Notes under the pieces: generated by a model
Told to the model about the DNA's origin: nothing
Database searches by the model: none
Seen by the model: the letters and a program-made list of their open reading frames with translations, nothing else
Part shown: positions 26,232-37,098 of the stretch, piece by piece
Position numbering within the stretch: position 1 is the stretch's first letter
Layout: each line of letters starts with the position of its first letter
NCBI GenBank assembly: GCA_027013225.1
Contig: JALUXU010000024.1
Span: 1 to 64,000, forward strand
DNA from: Acidihalobacter sp.
GTDB taxonomy: Bacteria; Pseudomonadota; Gammaproteobacteria; DSM-5130; Acidihalobacteraceae
DNA length: 64,000 nucleotides
Reading direction: 5' to 3'
Translations under genes and position numbers: made by a program

Positions 26232-27011
26232 ATGCCTGAGCTCGTCGATTCTCACTGCCACCTTGATGAGCCGGTTTTCGACGCCGATCGCGAGCAGGTA
26301 CTTGCAAGAGCGCGGGCGGCTGGAGTCAAAGAGATCATCGTTCCTGGCTACCAAGAGCGCTATTGGCCGCGCCTGCGAAAAGTAACTGCGGCATATGAAG
26401 GGCTGTATCCCGCGTATGGGCTGCACCCTTGGTATCTTGATGAGAGGGTCAGCGATGAATTGGCATCCTTGCGGCTTTGGTTGCAGCGTGAACCTTGCGT
26501 GGCGGTGGGTGAGTGCGGGCTGGATTTTTATGTAAAAAAGGTGCCTTCAGAACTACAGATAGAGAGTTTTGTGGCTCAATTGAAGTTGGCGCGCGAGTTC
26601 GATTTGCCGGTGATCGTACATGCGCGCAAGTCACTTGACATCGTCATAAAATACTTGCGCCGGCAACCCGGGCTGAGGGGGGTGGTACATGCCTTCTCCG
26701 GCAGTCTGCAACAAGCCGAGCACTTGTTCGGGCTGGGCTTCAGACTGGGCCTGGGCGGGACACTGACTTTTTTGCGTGCAAAGCGCCTGCGGCAAGTGGC
26801 CGCGGCCATGCCCCTGGAGGCGCTGCTTTTGGAAACAGACGCGCCGTTTCAGCCCGGCAACGCACATCGTGGCGAACGCAATGAACCCGCATACATAAAA
26901 GAAGTCTCGATCGCGCTTGCCGAAATCCGTGGGGAAAGTGCCGAGGACATCGGCTGTGCTGCCGCCAGCAACGCCCGCAAACTGTTCGGCCTGTCGAGCG
27001 CGCCGGAGTAA
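26232..27011 (+). CDS. TatD family metal-dependent hydrolase/DNase
   Basis: A 259-residue TIM-barrel metal hydrolase. SHCHLD (residues 6-11), GECGLDFY, VIVHAR, VHAFSG and ETDAP supply the family's metal ligands. TatD proteins are 3'-5' exonucleases that act on damaged DNA; a YchF/YcfH-like member could instead have a metabolic or quality-control role. It begins seven bases after the antiporter stop with GAAGG as ribosome site, and tcdA follows seven bases after its own stop, so the three are one operon. Confidence 0.88.
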   Translation: MPELVDSHCHLDEPVFDADREQVLARARAAGVKEIIVPGYQERYWPRLRKVTAAYEGLYPAYGLHPWYLDERVSDELASLRLWLQREPCVAVGECGLDFYVKKVPSELQIESFVAQLKLAREFDLPVIVHARKSLDIVIKYLRRQPGLRGVVHAFSGSLQQAEHLFGLGFRLGLGGTLTFLRAKRLRQVAAAMPLEALLLETDAPFQPGNAHRGERNEPAYIKEVSIALAEIRGESAEDIGCAAASNARKLFGLSSAPE

Positions 27012-27018
27012 GAACACC

Positions 27019-27771
27019 ATGTCAGAGCAAACAAATATTCCACCCGCGCATGAGCGCACTGCCATACTGCTGGGGAACGACGGACTGGCTCGCCTTCAAG
27101 ATGCGCACGTGCTTATCGCCGGCTTGGGCGGCGTGGGCGGCGCGGCCGCCGAGGCGCTGGCTCGCGCCGGCGTGGGAGGGGTGACTCTGCTCGATCATGA
27201 TGTGGTATCCCCTTCCAATCTGAATCGGCAAGTCGTCGCCTTGCATTCCACGCTCGGACGGCCAAAGACGCAAGTGCTGGGCGAGCGCCTGCGTGATATC
27301 AATCCGCAGCTGGAACTTCGTCTTGAAAGAGAATTTTTGCGCCCTGAAAATGCGCCCGAACTGCTGGCAGAACCTTTCGATTACGTGTTGGACTGTATTG
27401 ATTCCATAGCCTGCAAAGCTGCTTTGGTGCTCGCCGCGCAGAATGCGGGCCGGCCAATCATTTCCAGCATGGGCGCGGGCGGGCGTCTGGATCCGAGCCG
27501 CGTCAAGATTGCCACCCTCAATCAGACCTCCCGTTGTGGCTTGGCGCGGGAAATGCGCAAGACCCTGAAACGCCTTCGCGGACGCCTCGATTACCCAGTC
27601 GTTTATTCGGATGAGGAAGCCATCAAAGGACTCCCCCATCAGCCCGTGGGAGGGGACGTGCCGGGCCGGCCGCGGGCGGTCAACGGCACCATCAGTTACA
27701 TGCCGGCCATCTTTGGCCTTACCCTCGCCGCTTATGTTGTGCGATCGTTGTTGGCGAACTCCAAAGAGTGA
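27019..27771 (+). CDS. tcdA: tRNA threonylcarbamoyladenosine dehydratase
   Basis: A 250-residue E1-like (ThiF/MoeB fold) enzyme. TcdA uses ATP to turn t6A into the cyclic ct6A at position 37 of ANN-decoding tRNAs. The Rossmann motif GLGGVGGAAAE, the LDHDVVSPSNLNRQ adenylation site and the conserved VYSDEEA (family VYS.E) are visible. The start, ATG 27019, lies seven bases after the tatD stop. Length and motifs are normal. Confidence 0.92.
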   Translation: MSEQTNIPPAHERTAILLGNDGLARLQDAHVLIAGLGGVGGAAAEALARAGVGGVTLLDHDVVSPSNLNRQVVALHSTLGRPKTQVLGERLRDINPQLELRLEREFLRPENAPELLAEPFDYVLDCIDSIACKAALVLAAQNAGRPIISSMGAGGRLDPSRVKIATLNQTSRCGLAREMRKTLKRLRGRLDYPVVYSDEEAIKGLPHQPVGGDVPGRPRAVNGTISYMPAIFGLTLAAYVVRSLLANSKE

Positions 27772-27868
27772 TCTAAAACCGCCGTTTGAATACGGTCGCG
27801 GTTTGCTCTAAGCTACACACCCTCCAGCCGCCCGATGCTGCACTGCAAACAGAAAAAGCCGAACCGAA

Positions 27869-28369
27869 ATGGAAAATAGTTTGATCATCGCCGGAGTGGA
27901 TGGTTCTCAGAACTCTCTTCTGGCCGCTGGCGTGGCGGCGCGTATGAGCACGCTGATCGGCGCCCGCTTGGGCTTGGTCCATGTCCTTGACGAACCGGTG
28001 CTCGGTTATTGGGGCGGGCTTCATGATCGTATGCTTGAGGATATCCGCGCAGAGGCGGAGAAAACGCTCGCGGATGTCGCCGGTCGGGTGCTGGAAACGT
28101 GTGGCACGATGCCTGAAATCCTGATCGAAAGCGGTTTGCCAGAAGACGCTTTCAAACGCGTGATGGAGCGCGAAGCCGGAGTGATCATGGTTATCGTCGG
28201 CCGACATGGCCTTGCAGAGGAAAAGCGCGCACGGCCGCTGACCTCGCAACTCGGCCATGTGGCCGCCTTTCTGGCGGCGAATCTCTCCGTTCCCGTAACG
28301 TGTGTCCCACCAGATATTCATGCCTCGCAAATCTGCGAGGCTATAGAAAGGCTGCGCGCGAAGGGATGA
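27869..28369 (+). CDS. Universal stress protein, UspA family
   Basis: A 166-residue single Usp domain. IIAGVDGSQNSL is the first strand and Asp, and VIVGRHGLAEE is close to the ATP-binding GxxGxGLL-type site, but with a shorter, altered loop, so nucleotide binding is uncertain. Usp proteins accumulate under stress and starvation. It is followed at six bases by the TSUP permease, so it may act with that transporter. Confidence 0.85.
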   Translation: MENSLIIAGVDGSQNSLLAAGVAARMSTLIGARLGLVHVLDEPVLGYWGGLHDRMLEDIRAEAEKTLADVAGRVLETCGTMPEILIESGLPEDAFKRVMEREAGVIMVIVGRHGLAEEKRARPLTSQLGHVAAFLAANLSVPVTCVPPDIHASQICEAIERLRAKG

Positions 28370-28374
28370 GTGCG

Positions 28375-29301
28375 ATGAATATTTTCGACATTTTTCTGCC
28401 CATCGCCCATATGGACATCAATATTTTGCTGATCATCGCTTTTGGCGGTGTCGTTGGCTTCCTTTCCGGGCTGGTGGGTGTGGGCGGCGGTTTTCTGATC
28501 ACCCCTTTGTTGATTTTCGTGGGCGTGCCCCCACTCGTTGCGGTGGCCACCGGATCGGCGCAGATCGTCGGCACTTCGGCCAGCGGCAGCTACGCCCATT
28601 GGCGACTCGGGAATGTGGATATGCGCATGGCGTTCATGTTGCTGGTGGGGAGTTGGTCAGGGGGCGCGGTGGGCGTGCATGTCGCCCAGATACTCGAAGC
28701 CGGCGGTCATTTCGGCACCATAGTCACTTTTTTGTATGTCGGCCTGCTTGGCGTAGTGGGCGCCAGCATGTTGCTTGAATCCTTGAGTGCCTTGCGTGGC
28801 ACCAAGAAGGCGAAGACGACGCCTGCCAGCAAAAACAACGATGATGGCTGGATGAACAAGCTACCCTTGCAGATGGACTTTCCTGTTTCGGGTTTACGCC
28901 TTTCTCTGCTGGTGCCGGTAGTTATCGGTTTCGGGGTGGGCATCCTTACCTCTCTGATGGGCGTTGGCGGCGGATTCATTATGGTGCCGGTGATGATCTA
29001 TCTGTTGCGCATGCCGACCAAGGTGGTGGTTGGAACCTCCTTGTTTCAATTGTTGTTCACCACTGCCGAAGTAAGCATTCTGCAGGCCGGCGTCAATCAT
29101 GCGGTTGATCCCTTTCTGGCGCTCGTGCTCGTACTCGGTTCGGCGCTTGGCACTCAATGGGGCACCAAACTCGGTGCCAAACTGCCCGGCGAACAATTGC
29201 GCCTGATTTTGGCCCTGGTCGTGGTGGCGGTGGCCGTCAAGATGTTGTTCGGCATCCTGATCAGGCCTGAAGACGTCTATAGCCTGGCGCTTGCCCGATG
29301 A
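28375..29301 (+). CDS. TauE/SafE (TSUP) family sulfite/organosulfonate exporter-like permease
   Basis: A 308-residue polytopic protein with two homologous halves, each carrying the family motif GVGGGF (GLVGVGGGFLITPL and SLMGVGGGFIMVPV). TSUP members export sulfite, sulfoacetate or related anions. AGGG lies nine bases before ATG 28375; an in-frame ATG at 28366 overlaps the uspA stop but has no spaced ribosome site. The stop overlaps the next gene by four bases (ATGA). A sulfur substrate is likely in a sulfur-oxidising autotroph, but this is inferred. Confidence 0.87.
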   Translation: MNIFDIFLPIAHMDINILLIIAFGGVVGFLSGLVGVGGGFLITPLLIFVGVPPLVAVATGSAQIVGTSASGSYAHWRLGNVDMRMAFMLLVGSWSGGAVGVHVAQILEAGGHFGTIVTFLYVGLLGVVGASMLLESLSALRGTKKAKTTPASKNNDDGWMNKLPLQMDFPVSGLRLSLLVPVVIGFGVGILTSLMGVGGGFIMVPVMIYLLRMPTKVVVGTSLFQLLFTTAEVSILQAGVNHAVDPFLALVLVLGSALGTQWGTKLGAKLPGEQLRLILALVVVAVAVKMLFGILIRPEDVYSLALAR

Positions 29302-30071
29302 TGAACTCACTCGCGAAAAGACTTTTACTGGCCACGCTGGCCATGCTCGCGCCTTCGCTTGTTTGGGCGCAAAGTTCTTCCGGCGAGTTGGTCAGCGACA
29401 TGAGCAGCCATCATGTGGCGATTTCGGCGCGCTACGTCGGTGGCTCGATCATATTGTTTGGAGCGATGTCCATCCCCGGTCAGATTATCGTCAAGGTGCG
29501 GTCTCCCGACCAATCCCTGGCTTTGCAGAAAAAAGGCCGCACAGGTCCCTTCTGGCTGGCTCAGGAAAAGTACACGGTGTCAGCAATACCCGGCCTTTAT
29601 TACCTCTTGTCATCGGCTCCGATAGATTCGCTTTTGCCAAAAGCCATGCGCGAAGCGCAAGGGCTTGATCTCGGCGATGCGTTAAAAGGGATAAAGGTCA
29701 TGCCAACGCCACGCGAAGCGAGCGCTAGGCGGACGGTCTTCGAGCAGGTGCTCCGACTCCTGAAAGCCCGGCACAATTACAACGTTGACCCCAAAGCCGT
29801 GGAGATCATTGGCCAACGCCTGTACGTGACGACTATCCGCTTGCCGTCGCAATTGCCCTTGGGTAAATATGCAGTCACTATCTATCTGGTCAAAGATGGC
29901 AAGGTATTGGCGACCCAGAATACCGAGATAGATGTAAATGAAGTCGGTCTGGAGCAATGGTTGTTCAATGCGGCCAATCAGAGCTCGTGGTACTTTGGGC
30001 TGGTTTTTACTGCCAGCATGATGTTGTTGGGTCTGTTTCTTGGCGTGGTGCTAGGCCGCAAAAAGACTTGA
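29298..30071 (+). CDS. Alph_Pro_TM / TIGR02186 family membrane-anchored protein
   Basis: A 257-residue protein with a signal peptide (1-24, ending VWAQ), a beta-rich periplasmic domain of about 200 residues and a C-terminal membrane helix (about 232-252) before the basic end RKKT. This layout and the position directly after a TSUP permease fit TIGR02186. The family usually sits beside such exporters and may be a periplasmic accessory. The biochemical role is unknown. It overlaps the TSUP gene by four bases; ATG 29301 is a second start choice. Confidence 0.75.
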   Translation: MMNSLAKRLLLATLAMLAPSLVWAQSSSGELVSDMSSHHVAISARYVGGSIILFGAMSIPGQIIVKVRSPDQSLALQKKGRTGPFWLAQEKYTVSAIPGLYYLLSSAPIDSLLPKAMREAQGLDLGDALKGIKVMPTPREASARRTVFEQVLRLLKARHNYNVDPKAVEIIGQRLYVTTIRLPSQLPLGKYAVTIYLVKDGKVLATQNTEIDVNEVGLEQWLFNAANQSSWYFGLVFTASMMLLGLFLGVVLGRKKT

Positions 30072-30225
30072 GCCGGGCGAGACCGCGGAGTGCCCGGCCT
30101 GGGCGAGCCAGGTTTTAGCGTTTCGGGCCTATCAGGAGACGACATTCCCGCCCTTCAGCGGGTTTGCCCCCTTTTCTCCCTGGCAGCCAGTCAGCAGTTG
30201 GCCTCTTGTGGCGAGAATATCAGCA

Positions 30226-30936
30226 ATGCGATTGATTCCGGCGCTTGCCCTGGATGCAATTTATCCACAGGTATGCCCGCTATGTGATGCTCCACTCGAA
30301 GCCGGACAGGGTTTATGTGCCGCTTGCGCGGCCCAATTGCCCTGGATTTCTCATGCTTGTAGGCAGTGCGGGCGCACACTCGAAGCCGGTTCCGATGTGC
30401 TTTGCGGACGATGCCTGCGCCGGCCGCCGGCCTATAACGGCGTTTTTGCTCCTTTGGCTTACAAGGAGCCTGTCGATCGCCTCATCGCCGAGTTCAAGTT
30501 CCGCGGTCGCCTGAGCCATGCGCTTATGTTGTCCAAGCTGATGATAGAAGCCGCCGATGCCAGCCAGCGGGCGCTTCCCAGGCTGTTCCTTCCTGTGCCG
30601 CTGCATTCTCGGCGTCTGCGGGAGCGAGGCTATAATCAGGCGCATGAGCTGGCGCGATTGCTGGGTCGCCATTACAGCATAAAAGTCGATCCTTACTCCT
30701 TGAAAAGGGCGCGAAACACCGAAGCGCAGATGCGTTTGCCTGCCAGGCAGCGATTGCGGAACGTCCGTGGCGCTTTTGCATTGCGAAGTTCCAGGCAGTT
30801 TCCGGAATCGGTCGCCATCGTTGACGATGTAATGACGACCGGGGCGACGGTCAATGAGATTGCCATGTTGTTGCGCCGCGCCGGCGTAACGCGGATCGAA
30901 GTCTGGGCGCTGGCAAGAGCTGGTACTGCCAGTTAG
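30226..30936 (+). CDS. comF: ComF family phosphoribosyltransferase-like protein
   Basis: A 236-residue protein with an N-terminal zinc-finger-like set of Cys pairs (CPLCDAP, CAACAAQL, CRQCGR, CGRCLRR) and a type I phosphoribosyltransferase domain whose PRPP loop reads VAIVDDVMTTGATV. ComF helps bring transforming DNA into the cytoplasm in naturally competent bacteria; its exact reaction is unknown. ATG 30226 is chosen over GTG 30208. A possible hairpin (GCCGGGC/GCCCGGC, 30072-30098) separates it from the previous gene. Confidence 0.9.
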   Translation: MRLIPALALDAIYPQVCPLCDAPLEAGQGLCAACAAQLPWISHACRQCGRTLEAGSDVLCGRCLRRPPAYNGVFAPLAYKEPVDRLIAEFKFRGRLSHALMLSKLMIEAADASQRALPRLFLPVPLHSRRLRERGYNQAHELARLLGRHYSIKVDPYSLKRARNTEAQMRLPARQRLRNVRGAFALRSSRQFPESVAIVDDVMTTGATVNEIAMLLRRAGVTRIEVWALARAGTAS

Positions 30937-31017
30937 GCTGAATGTTTCCCTCCAGGGGAGGCTAATGCTTCAGCGACTCTGCCCTCGCATCATTTGAGTT
31001 TGGCGGACATGATGAGT

Positions 31018-31704
31018 TCACCATGGAATCGTGGAGCCATCAATGTCGATGAAACGGCCATTGTCCTCCGCCTTTGCATGGGCGATGTGTTCGCGCATGC
31101 AGCGCACGCTTTCTGTGACTTCTATTTGGGCATTCGCGCCGCCCATATCCGTGCGCACCCACCCGGGATGAAGGATCAGCACCTTGAATTCCGATCGCAA
31201 ATCCAGCGACAGGCTTTTTAGGGCCGCATTCAAGGCCGCCTTGGATGAACGATAGATGTAGCTGCTGCCTGAATGGTTGTCGGCGATGCTGCCCATTTTG
31301 CTGCCCAGATTAGCGATCACTCGTCCCTGGCCGGCGCGCAAGTGTTCGATGAACGCTTGCGCCATGAGAAGCGGTGCGATGCTGTTGACTCTGAATGTTT
31401 CCAGCCAGGGTTCGGGATGCAGTTGCCCGAAGGCCTGTGCCGAGGGGCCGTACACGCCGGCATTGTTGATCAGTAGATCCAGCGCTTCTCCTTGCAGTTT
31501 TTCGGCCAGCGCGGCGATCTGATCCACCTCGGCGACATCCAGACTGTGAATATGTGTATTTTCGCCGGCCAGGACATTGAGTTGCGTGGCTTTTTCCGGG
31601 TGACGGCAAGCCGCATGCACGCGCCAGCCCGCAGCAGAATACTGGCGGACGAATTCCAGACCAATACCCCGATTGGCCCCGGTGACTAGGACGGTGGATG
31701 GCAT
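31018..31704 (-). CDS. Short-chain dehydrogenase/reductase
   Basis: A 228-residue SDR. The dinucleotide motif is TGANRGIG (residues ~8-15), the NNAG motif follows, and the catalytic Ser and Tyr-x-x-x-Lys are seen in NLGSKMGS and YIYRSSKAALN. The end HPGWVRTDMGG is typical of classical SDRs. AGGAG sits nine bases before ATG 31704, which rules out an in-frame start at 31737. The substrate is unknown. It stands alone on the minus strand between comF and the amidotransferase. Confidence 0.88.
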   Translation of the reverse strand: MPSTVLVTGANRGIGLEFVRQYSAAGWRVHAACRHPEKATQLNVLAGENTHIHSLDVAEVDQIAALAEKLQGEALDLLINNAGVYGPSAQAFGQLHPEPWLETFRVNSIAPLLMAQAFIEHLRAGQGRVIANLGSKMGSIADNHSGSSYIYRSSKAALNAALKSLSLDLRSEFKVLILHPGWVRTDMGGANAQIEVTESVRCMREHIAHAKAEDNGRFIDIDGSTIPW

Positions 31705-31809
31705 AGACGTTGACTCCTGATACGGTGGTTTATTCAAGAATATGTCATTTCATTTCACATTCAAAGCCAGAGCAGGAAAACGCACCTCTGCAGGAAACGC
31801 GGATTGAAA

Positions 31810-31983
31810 ATGACGCGGCATTCGTTGATGCCAGCGTTTCTATGGCTGACAACGGCCGTAGGTTCTGTGTCCTGTGTCATTCTTCTCGAACATTTCGGCT
31901 GGATGAGCTTAGTAACGTTCTGTATCTTTGTGGATATGGCGGGTTTTTACATGCGCCAGCATGCCTTTGTCTTTTCAACATGA
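31810..31983 (+). CDS. Possible 57-residue two-helix membrane protein
   Basis: An open frame from ATG 31810 to TGA 31981-31983 encodes 57 residues with two hydrophobic stretches (about 8-26 and 32-47) and a basic N-terminus. This is a plausible small membrane protein. It ends 21 bases before the GATase1 gene on the same strand. Its ribosome site is weak and the family is unknown, so it could be a chance frame. Confidence 0.35.
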   Translation: MTRHSLMPAFLWLTTAVGSVSCVILLEHFGWMSLVTFCIFVDMAGFYMRQHAFVFST

Positions 31984-32004
31984 GCGCGGAGACGAAAAAG
32001 CGTT

Positions 32005-32736
32005 ATGCCAAATAACCCATTGATTGGATTAACCACTTCCGGACGCGGAAAAGATGGGAGATTCAAGCTGCCAAGCGAGTATGTAGAGGCGGTGCGGCGC
32101 GCGGGTGGCGTTCCCGTGCTTGTTCCACCGGCGGCTCCGTCAGCCGATTTCTGGCTGGATCGATTCAATGGCATGATTTTTACCGGCGGCGGTGATTTCG
32201 ACCCGGCGCGCTATGGCGGCCAGTCCCATGCGGCGATTGCCGGTGTGGATGCGGAGCGCGATGCGTTCGAGTTCGATCTCATCTCCAAAGTGCTGTCAAG
32301 ACGCATGCCTGTGCTCGCCATCTGTCGTGGCATGCAGATTTTGAATGTCGCACTGGGCGGCGATCTGCATGCGCATCTGGCCGACAGGTCAGGCGCCAGG
32401 ATTCAGCATATCGCCGAACCTTTGAACCCTTGCCGGCACAGCGTGGATATTTCTCCTCGATCATGCCTGCATTCATATATTGCAGCCGATCGTATCGAGG
32501 TGGCGTCCAGGCACCATCAGGGAATCGATCGCTTGGGCAAAGGGCTACTGGCCGTCGCTTGGGCGGAAGATGGTTTGGTCGAGGCGGTAGAGCTTGAAAA
32601 TTATCCCTCGCTGATTGCGGTGCAGTGGCATCCCGAATTGACCGCGGCGAAGGATCCCGTCGGCCAGCGTCTGTTCGATGCCTTCGTCAGGATGGCTTCA
32701 GCATGGCCTCGCGCGAATAGTGCCTCCGGCTGTTGA
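32005..32736 (+). CDS. Class I glutamine amidotransferase, gamma-glutamyl hydrolase (peptidase C26, PuuD-like)
   Basis: A 243-residue class I GATase of the PuuD group. The nucleophile Cys lies in AICRGMQILN, and the His-Glu pair in QWHPE. An FTGGGDFDPARYG segment forms the oxyanion/substrate strand. PuuD-type enzymes hydrolyse gamma-glutamyl-GABA in putrescine breakdown. No puu genes are nearby, so the substrate could be another gamma-glutamyl amide. Confidence 0.87.
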   Translation: MPNNPLIGLTTSGRGKDGRFKLPSEYVEAVRRAGGVPVLVPPAAPSADFWLDRFNGMIFTGGGDFDPARYGGQSHAAIAGVDAERDAFEFDLISKVLSRRMPVLAICRGMQILNVALGGDLHAHLADRSGARIQHIAEPLNPCRHSVDISPRSCLHSYIAADRIEVASRHHQGIDRLGKGLLAVAWAEDGLVEAVELENYPSLIAVQWHPELTAAKDPVGQRLFDAFVRMASAWPRANSASGC

Positions 32737-32905
32737 TGAGCTGACAAGGCGCCACTTATAAATAGCCTCATTTCATTGGATCGCCGCTTCGGGTAGCTCG
32801 CCAAACCCTGCATCCGCGCAATTCCCATCCACGGAGATTGGATGCCTTAATCCCTTATTTTGGGGGATTGCCTCATGGAATTTCCACCTGATTCATGGGA
32901 ATGAA

Positions 32906-34935
<2,030 letters not shown>

Positions 34936-34989
34936 TCAGGTGAACCTAGCGAAACTGCGACTAATTTGCAAGAGCAGGCATCTCAGGGG

Positions 34990-35151
34990 CAGGACCGTGT
35001 CATCTAACCGTGGCGGAGCAGGTGTCTGCCCGGAAAAACACCGTGAATACATCCCTGTAGGCTCGACGGCGGCCTTTTTGCCGCCTACGTTTTCCGAGCA
35101 GACGCCCGCTCTGCTTTTCAACGGCTTACGAATTTAGATGACAGGGCCCTG
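34990..35151 (+). mobile_element. 162-bp MITE-like element, copy A
   Basis: A non-coding 162-bp element bounded by imperfect 18-bp terminal inverted repeats (16 of 18 match: CAGGACCGTGTCATCTAA and its partner TTAGATGACAGGGCCCTG). Inside, a 23-base arm around GTGTCTGCC pairs with one near the right end, so the whole element can fold as a long hairpin. Both sides carry ATCTCAGGGG (34980-34989 and 35152-35161), a perfect 10-bp target duplication. It lies between thiC's leader and the 3' end of clcA. It codes for no transposase. Confidence 0.9.
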
Positions 35152-35253
35152 ATCTCAGGGGGCGATGTCGCGCATTCCCTCGGATGGTCTTCCTTGGGAA
35201 GCGATGATCGCATCAAAGAATGTGCCGTCAATGGCTGGGATGAAGCATTGGGG

Positions 35254-37014
35254 CTATGCCTTGTGCCGCATGTCAGCGGAAATTCTGGCTCCTTCGAGGC
35301 TGTGGGTCACCAGTTCGTTTTCATAAATGATACCCACCAAACGTGGATTGGCTTCGCTTTCCAATACAGGGATGTGATCCAGATCAAAGCGTTCAGCCAT
35401 GTGCAGGGCATGATGCAGGGTATGGCCTTGATAAAGTACTTGCGCGTTTTGGCGTAGAAATTCAGCGCATGGCGTTTGCGGGTCCGCTCCGGTTTCCAGC
35501 AGGGTATCAATTAGTACCAAGGTAATATAACCGTGATAGTGATGATCGATATCGGTCGCGAACGCTTCCATTTGTCCGGTCTCGATAAGCGTTTTGCGGG
35601 CTTCGAGCAGCGGCGTCTGGGGGCTGATACGAGCGAAATCCCGATGGGCGATTTCGCCCACGATATGCTGTTGCATGGGGATGCTTTCGCGACCCTGGCC
35701 TATATCGAAACCGCGGCCCTGAAGCTGCAGGTCGAAAAGCGAGGTTGAGCCGATCAGGCGGGCGGCGACAAGGTTGGCCATCACCACGCCAGTCATCACG
35801 AAGCTGATGATTTCGTAATTTCCGGTGACTTCCATCACGAACAGAATGATTGACAAGGGGCCGCCGATCGCCGCACTGGCCATAGAACCCATGCCGACCA
35901 GGGCATAGAGCGGCACATCATTGGTGCCGTAAGGAAACAACGCATGAACCAGATAACCCATGCTCCCGCCGAGCGTGGCACCGAGATACATCGATGGGCT
36001 GAGGATGCCACCGGGCATGCCTGAGCCGAGCGAAAATCCCGTGGCGACGAACTTCGTCACGAATACGCCCAACAGGATCAGCAAGGGCACCCCTCCCAAT
36101 ACGGTCAGATAGAGCTCGTGGGTGCTGGATCCGAGTATTTGCGGGAAAGCCAGCGCCAGCAGGCCGGTGAGTGCGCCCGCTAGAGCAAGGCGAACGGTCA
36201 AGGGCAGGGAGTGGATGCGTTGGTCTTTCTGAACGAACAGAATGAATTTGATGAAGCCGGCTGCCGCAAGTCCGCTGAGAATGCCGAGCAAGGTGAAAAA
36301 GGCGTATTCCGCCGGAAACAGCGTCGGTTTCCAGGGGATGCTAAATAGAACTTGTCTGCCGAACAGCTCACGCGAAACCATGAACGCGGTGACGGCGGAC
36401 ACGGTGATGGGGGCGAAAAGCTGGAGGGAAAAGAAGCGCAGCAGTACTTCGAGCGCGAACACGATGCCGGCGATCGGGGCTTGAAAGGCGGCGGAAATGG
36501 CTGCTGCCACGCCGCAGGCAATCGCCACGTGAGCATAGGGGCGCTTAAGATAGGGCAGTCGCTCCAATCCGTGTCCGATCGTGGCGCCCATTTGCACCAT
36601 GGGCCCGTATTGGCCGACGGAATTGCCAAAAGCGATGGCAATGAAGCTGGCCAGATAGGAGCCCAAGCCATGGCGAAGGTTAAGCGCGCCCTCTTTGACA
36701 TGCACGGCGAGAATGACATCGGCGGGCGTCATGAGGTGGCTGCGGGTAAGATGGCGAATGATAAAGGCCGCCAACACGCCGCCGATAATGGGCATGGCCA
36801 TGATTCCCAGCCAACGCCAGGAAGGCGGGGTGTCGAGCGGAGCGGCGAATAACCAGGGTTTTATGTGAAAGTAGGCCCACATGAAACCAGAAGCCAGCCC
36901 CCCCGTAAGCGCACCGATCAGCCCGGCGAGAAGAATGACCAGAAAAACATCGAAAATCACTTGCGCCCGCAGGCGGTCGAGCAGAAGGATTTTCGGGGCG
37001 CGGTGATCCGTCAT
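35254..37014 (-). CDS. clcA: ClC-family chloride channel/transporter with CBS domains; gate Glu replaced
   Basis: A 586-residue polytopic ClC protein with a C-terminal pair of CBS domains (about 460-580). The third family motif is present as GGILSP. The second motif, normally G(K/R)EGP with the gating Glu, here reads GQYGP (residues 134-138): Tyr136 replaces Glu. The first motif GSGIP is not recognisable (HLMTP is in its place). Loss of the gating Glu usually turns exchangers into passive conductors. The start, ATG 37014, is chosen because a longer frame runs into mobile element B. Confidence 0.8.
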   Translation of the reverse strand: MTDHRAPKILLLDRLRAQVIFDVFLVILLAGLIGALTGGLASGFMWAYFHIKPWLFAAPLDTPPSWRWLGIMAMPIIGGVLAAFIIRHLTRSHLMTPADVILAVHVKEGALNLRHGLGSYLASFIAIAFGNSVGQYGPMVQMGATIGHGLERLPYLKRPYAHVAIACGVAAAISAAFQAPIAGIVFALEVLLRFFSLQLFAPITVSAVTAFMVSRELFGRQVLFSIPWKPTLFPAEYAFFTLLGILSGLAAAGFIKFILFVQKDQRIHSLPLTVRLALAGALTGLLALAFPQILGSSTHELYLTVLGGVPLLILLGVFVTKFVATGFSLGSGMPGGILSPSMYLGATLGGSMGYLVHALFPYGTNDVPLYALVGMGSMASAAIGGPLSIILFVMEVTGNYEIISFVMTGVVMANLVAARLIGSTSLFDLQLQGRGFDIGQGRESIPMQQHIVGEIAHRDFARISPQTPLLEARKTLIETGQMEAFATDIDHHYHGYITLVLIDTLLETGADPQTPCAEFLRQNAQVLYQGHTLHHALHMAERFDLDHIPVLESEANPRLVGIIYENELVTHSLEGARISADMRHKA

Positions 37015-37098
37015 CAGGCGGCCTTGGGTTTGCGATAAGAATACGTTCGGATTGTAAGGCTTCCAGCCCCGAATGACACATCCGTGTGATGCTTTCAG

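Noticed and set aside
30072-30112. Two hairpins after the Alph_Pro_TM gene as a terminator
   Set aside because: Stems are short or lack a T-run, so support is too weak to list.
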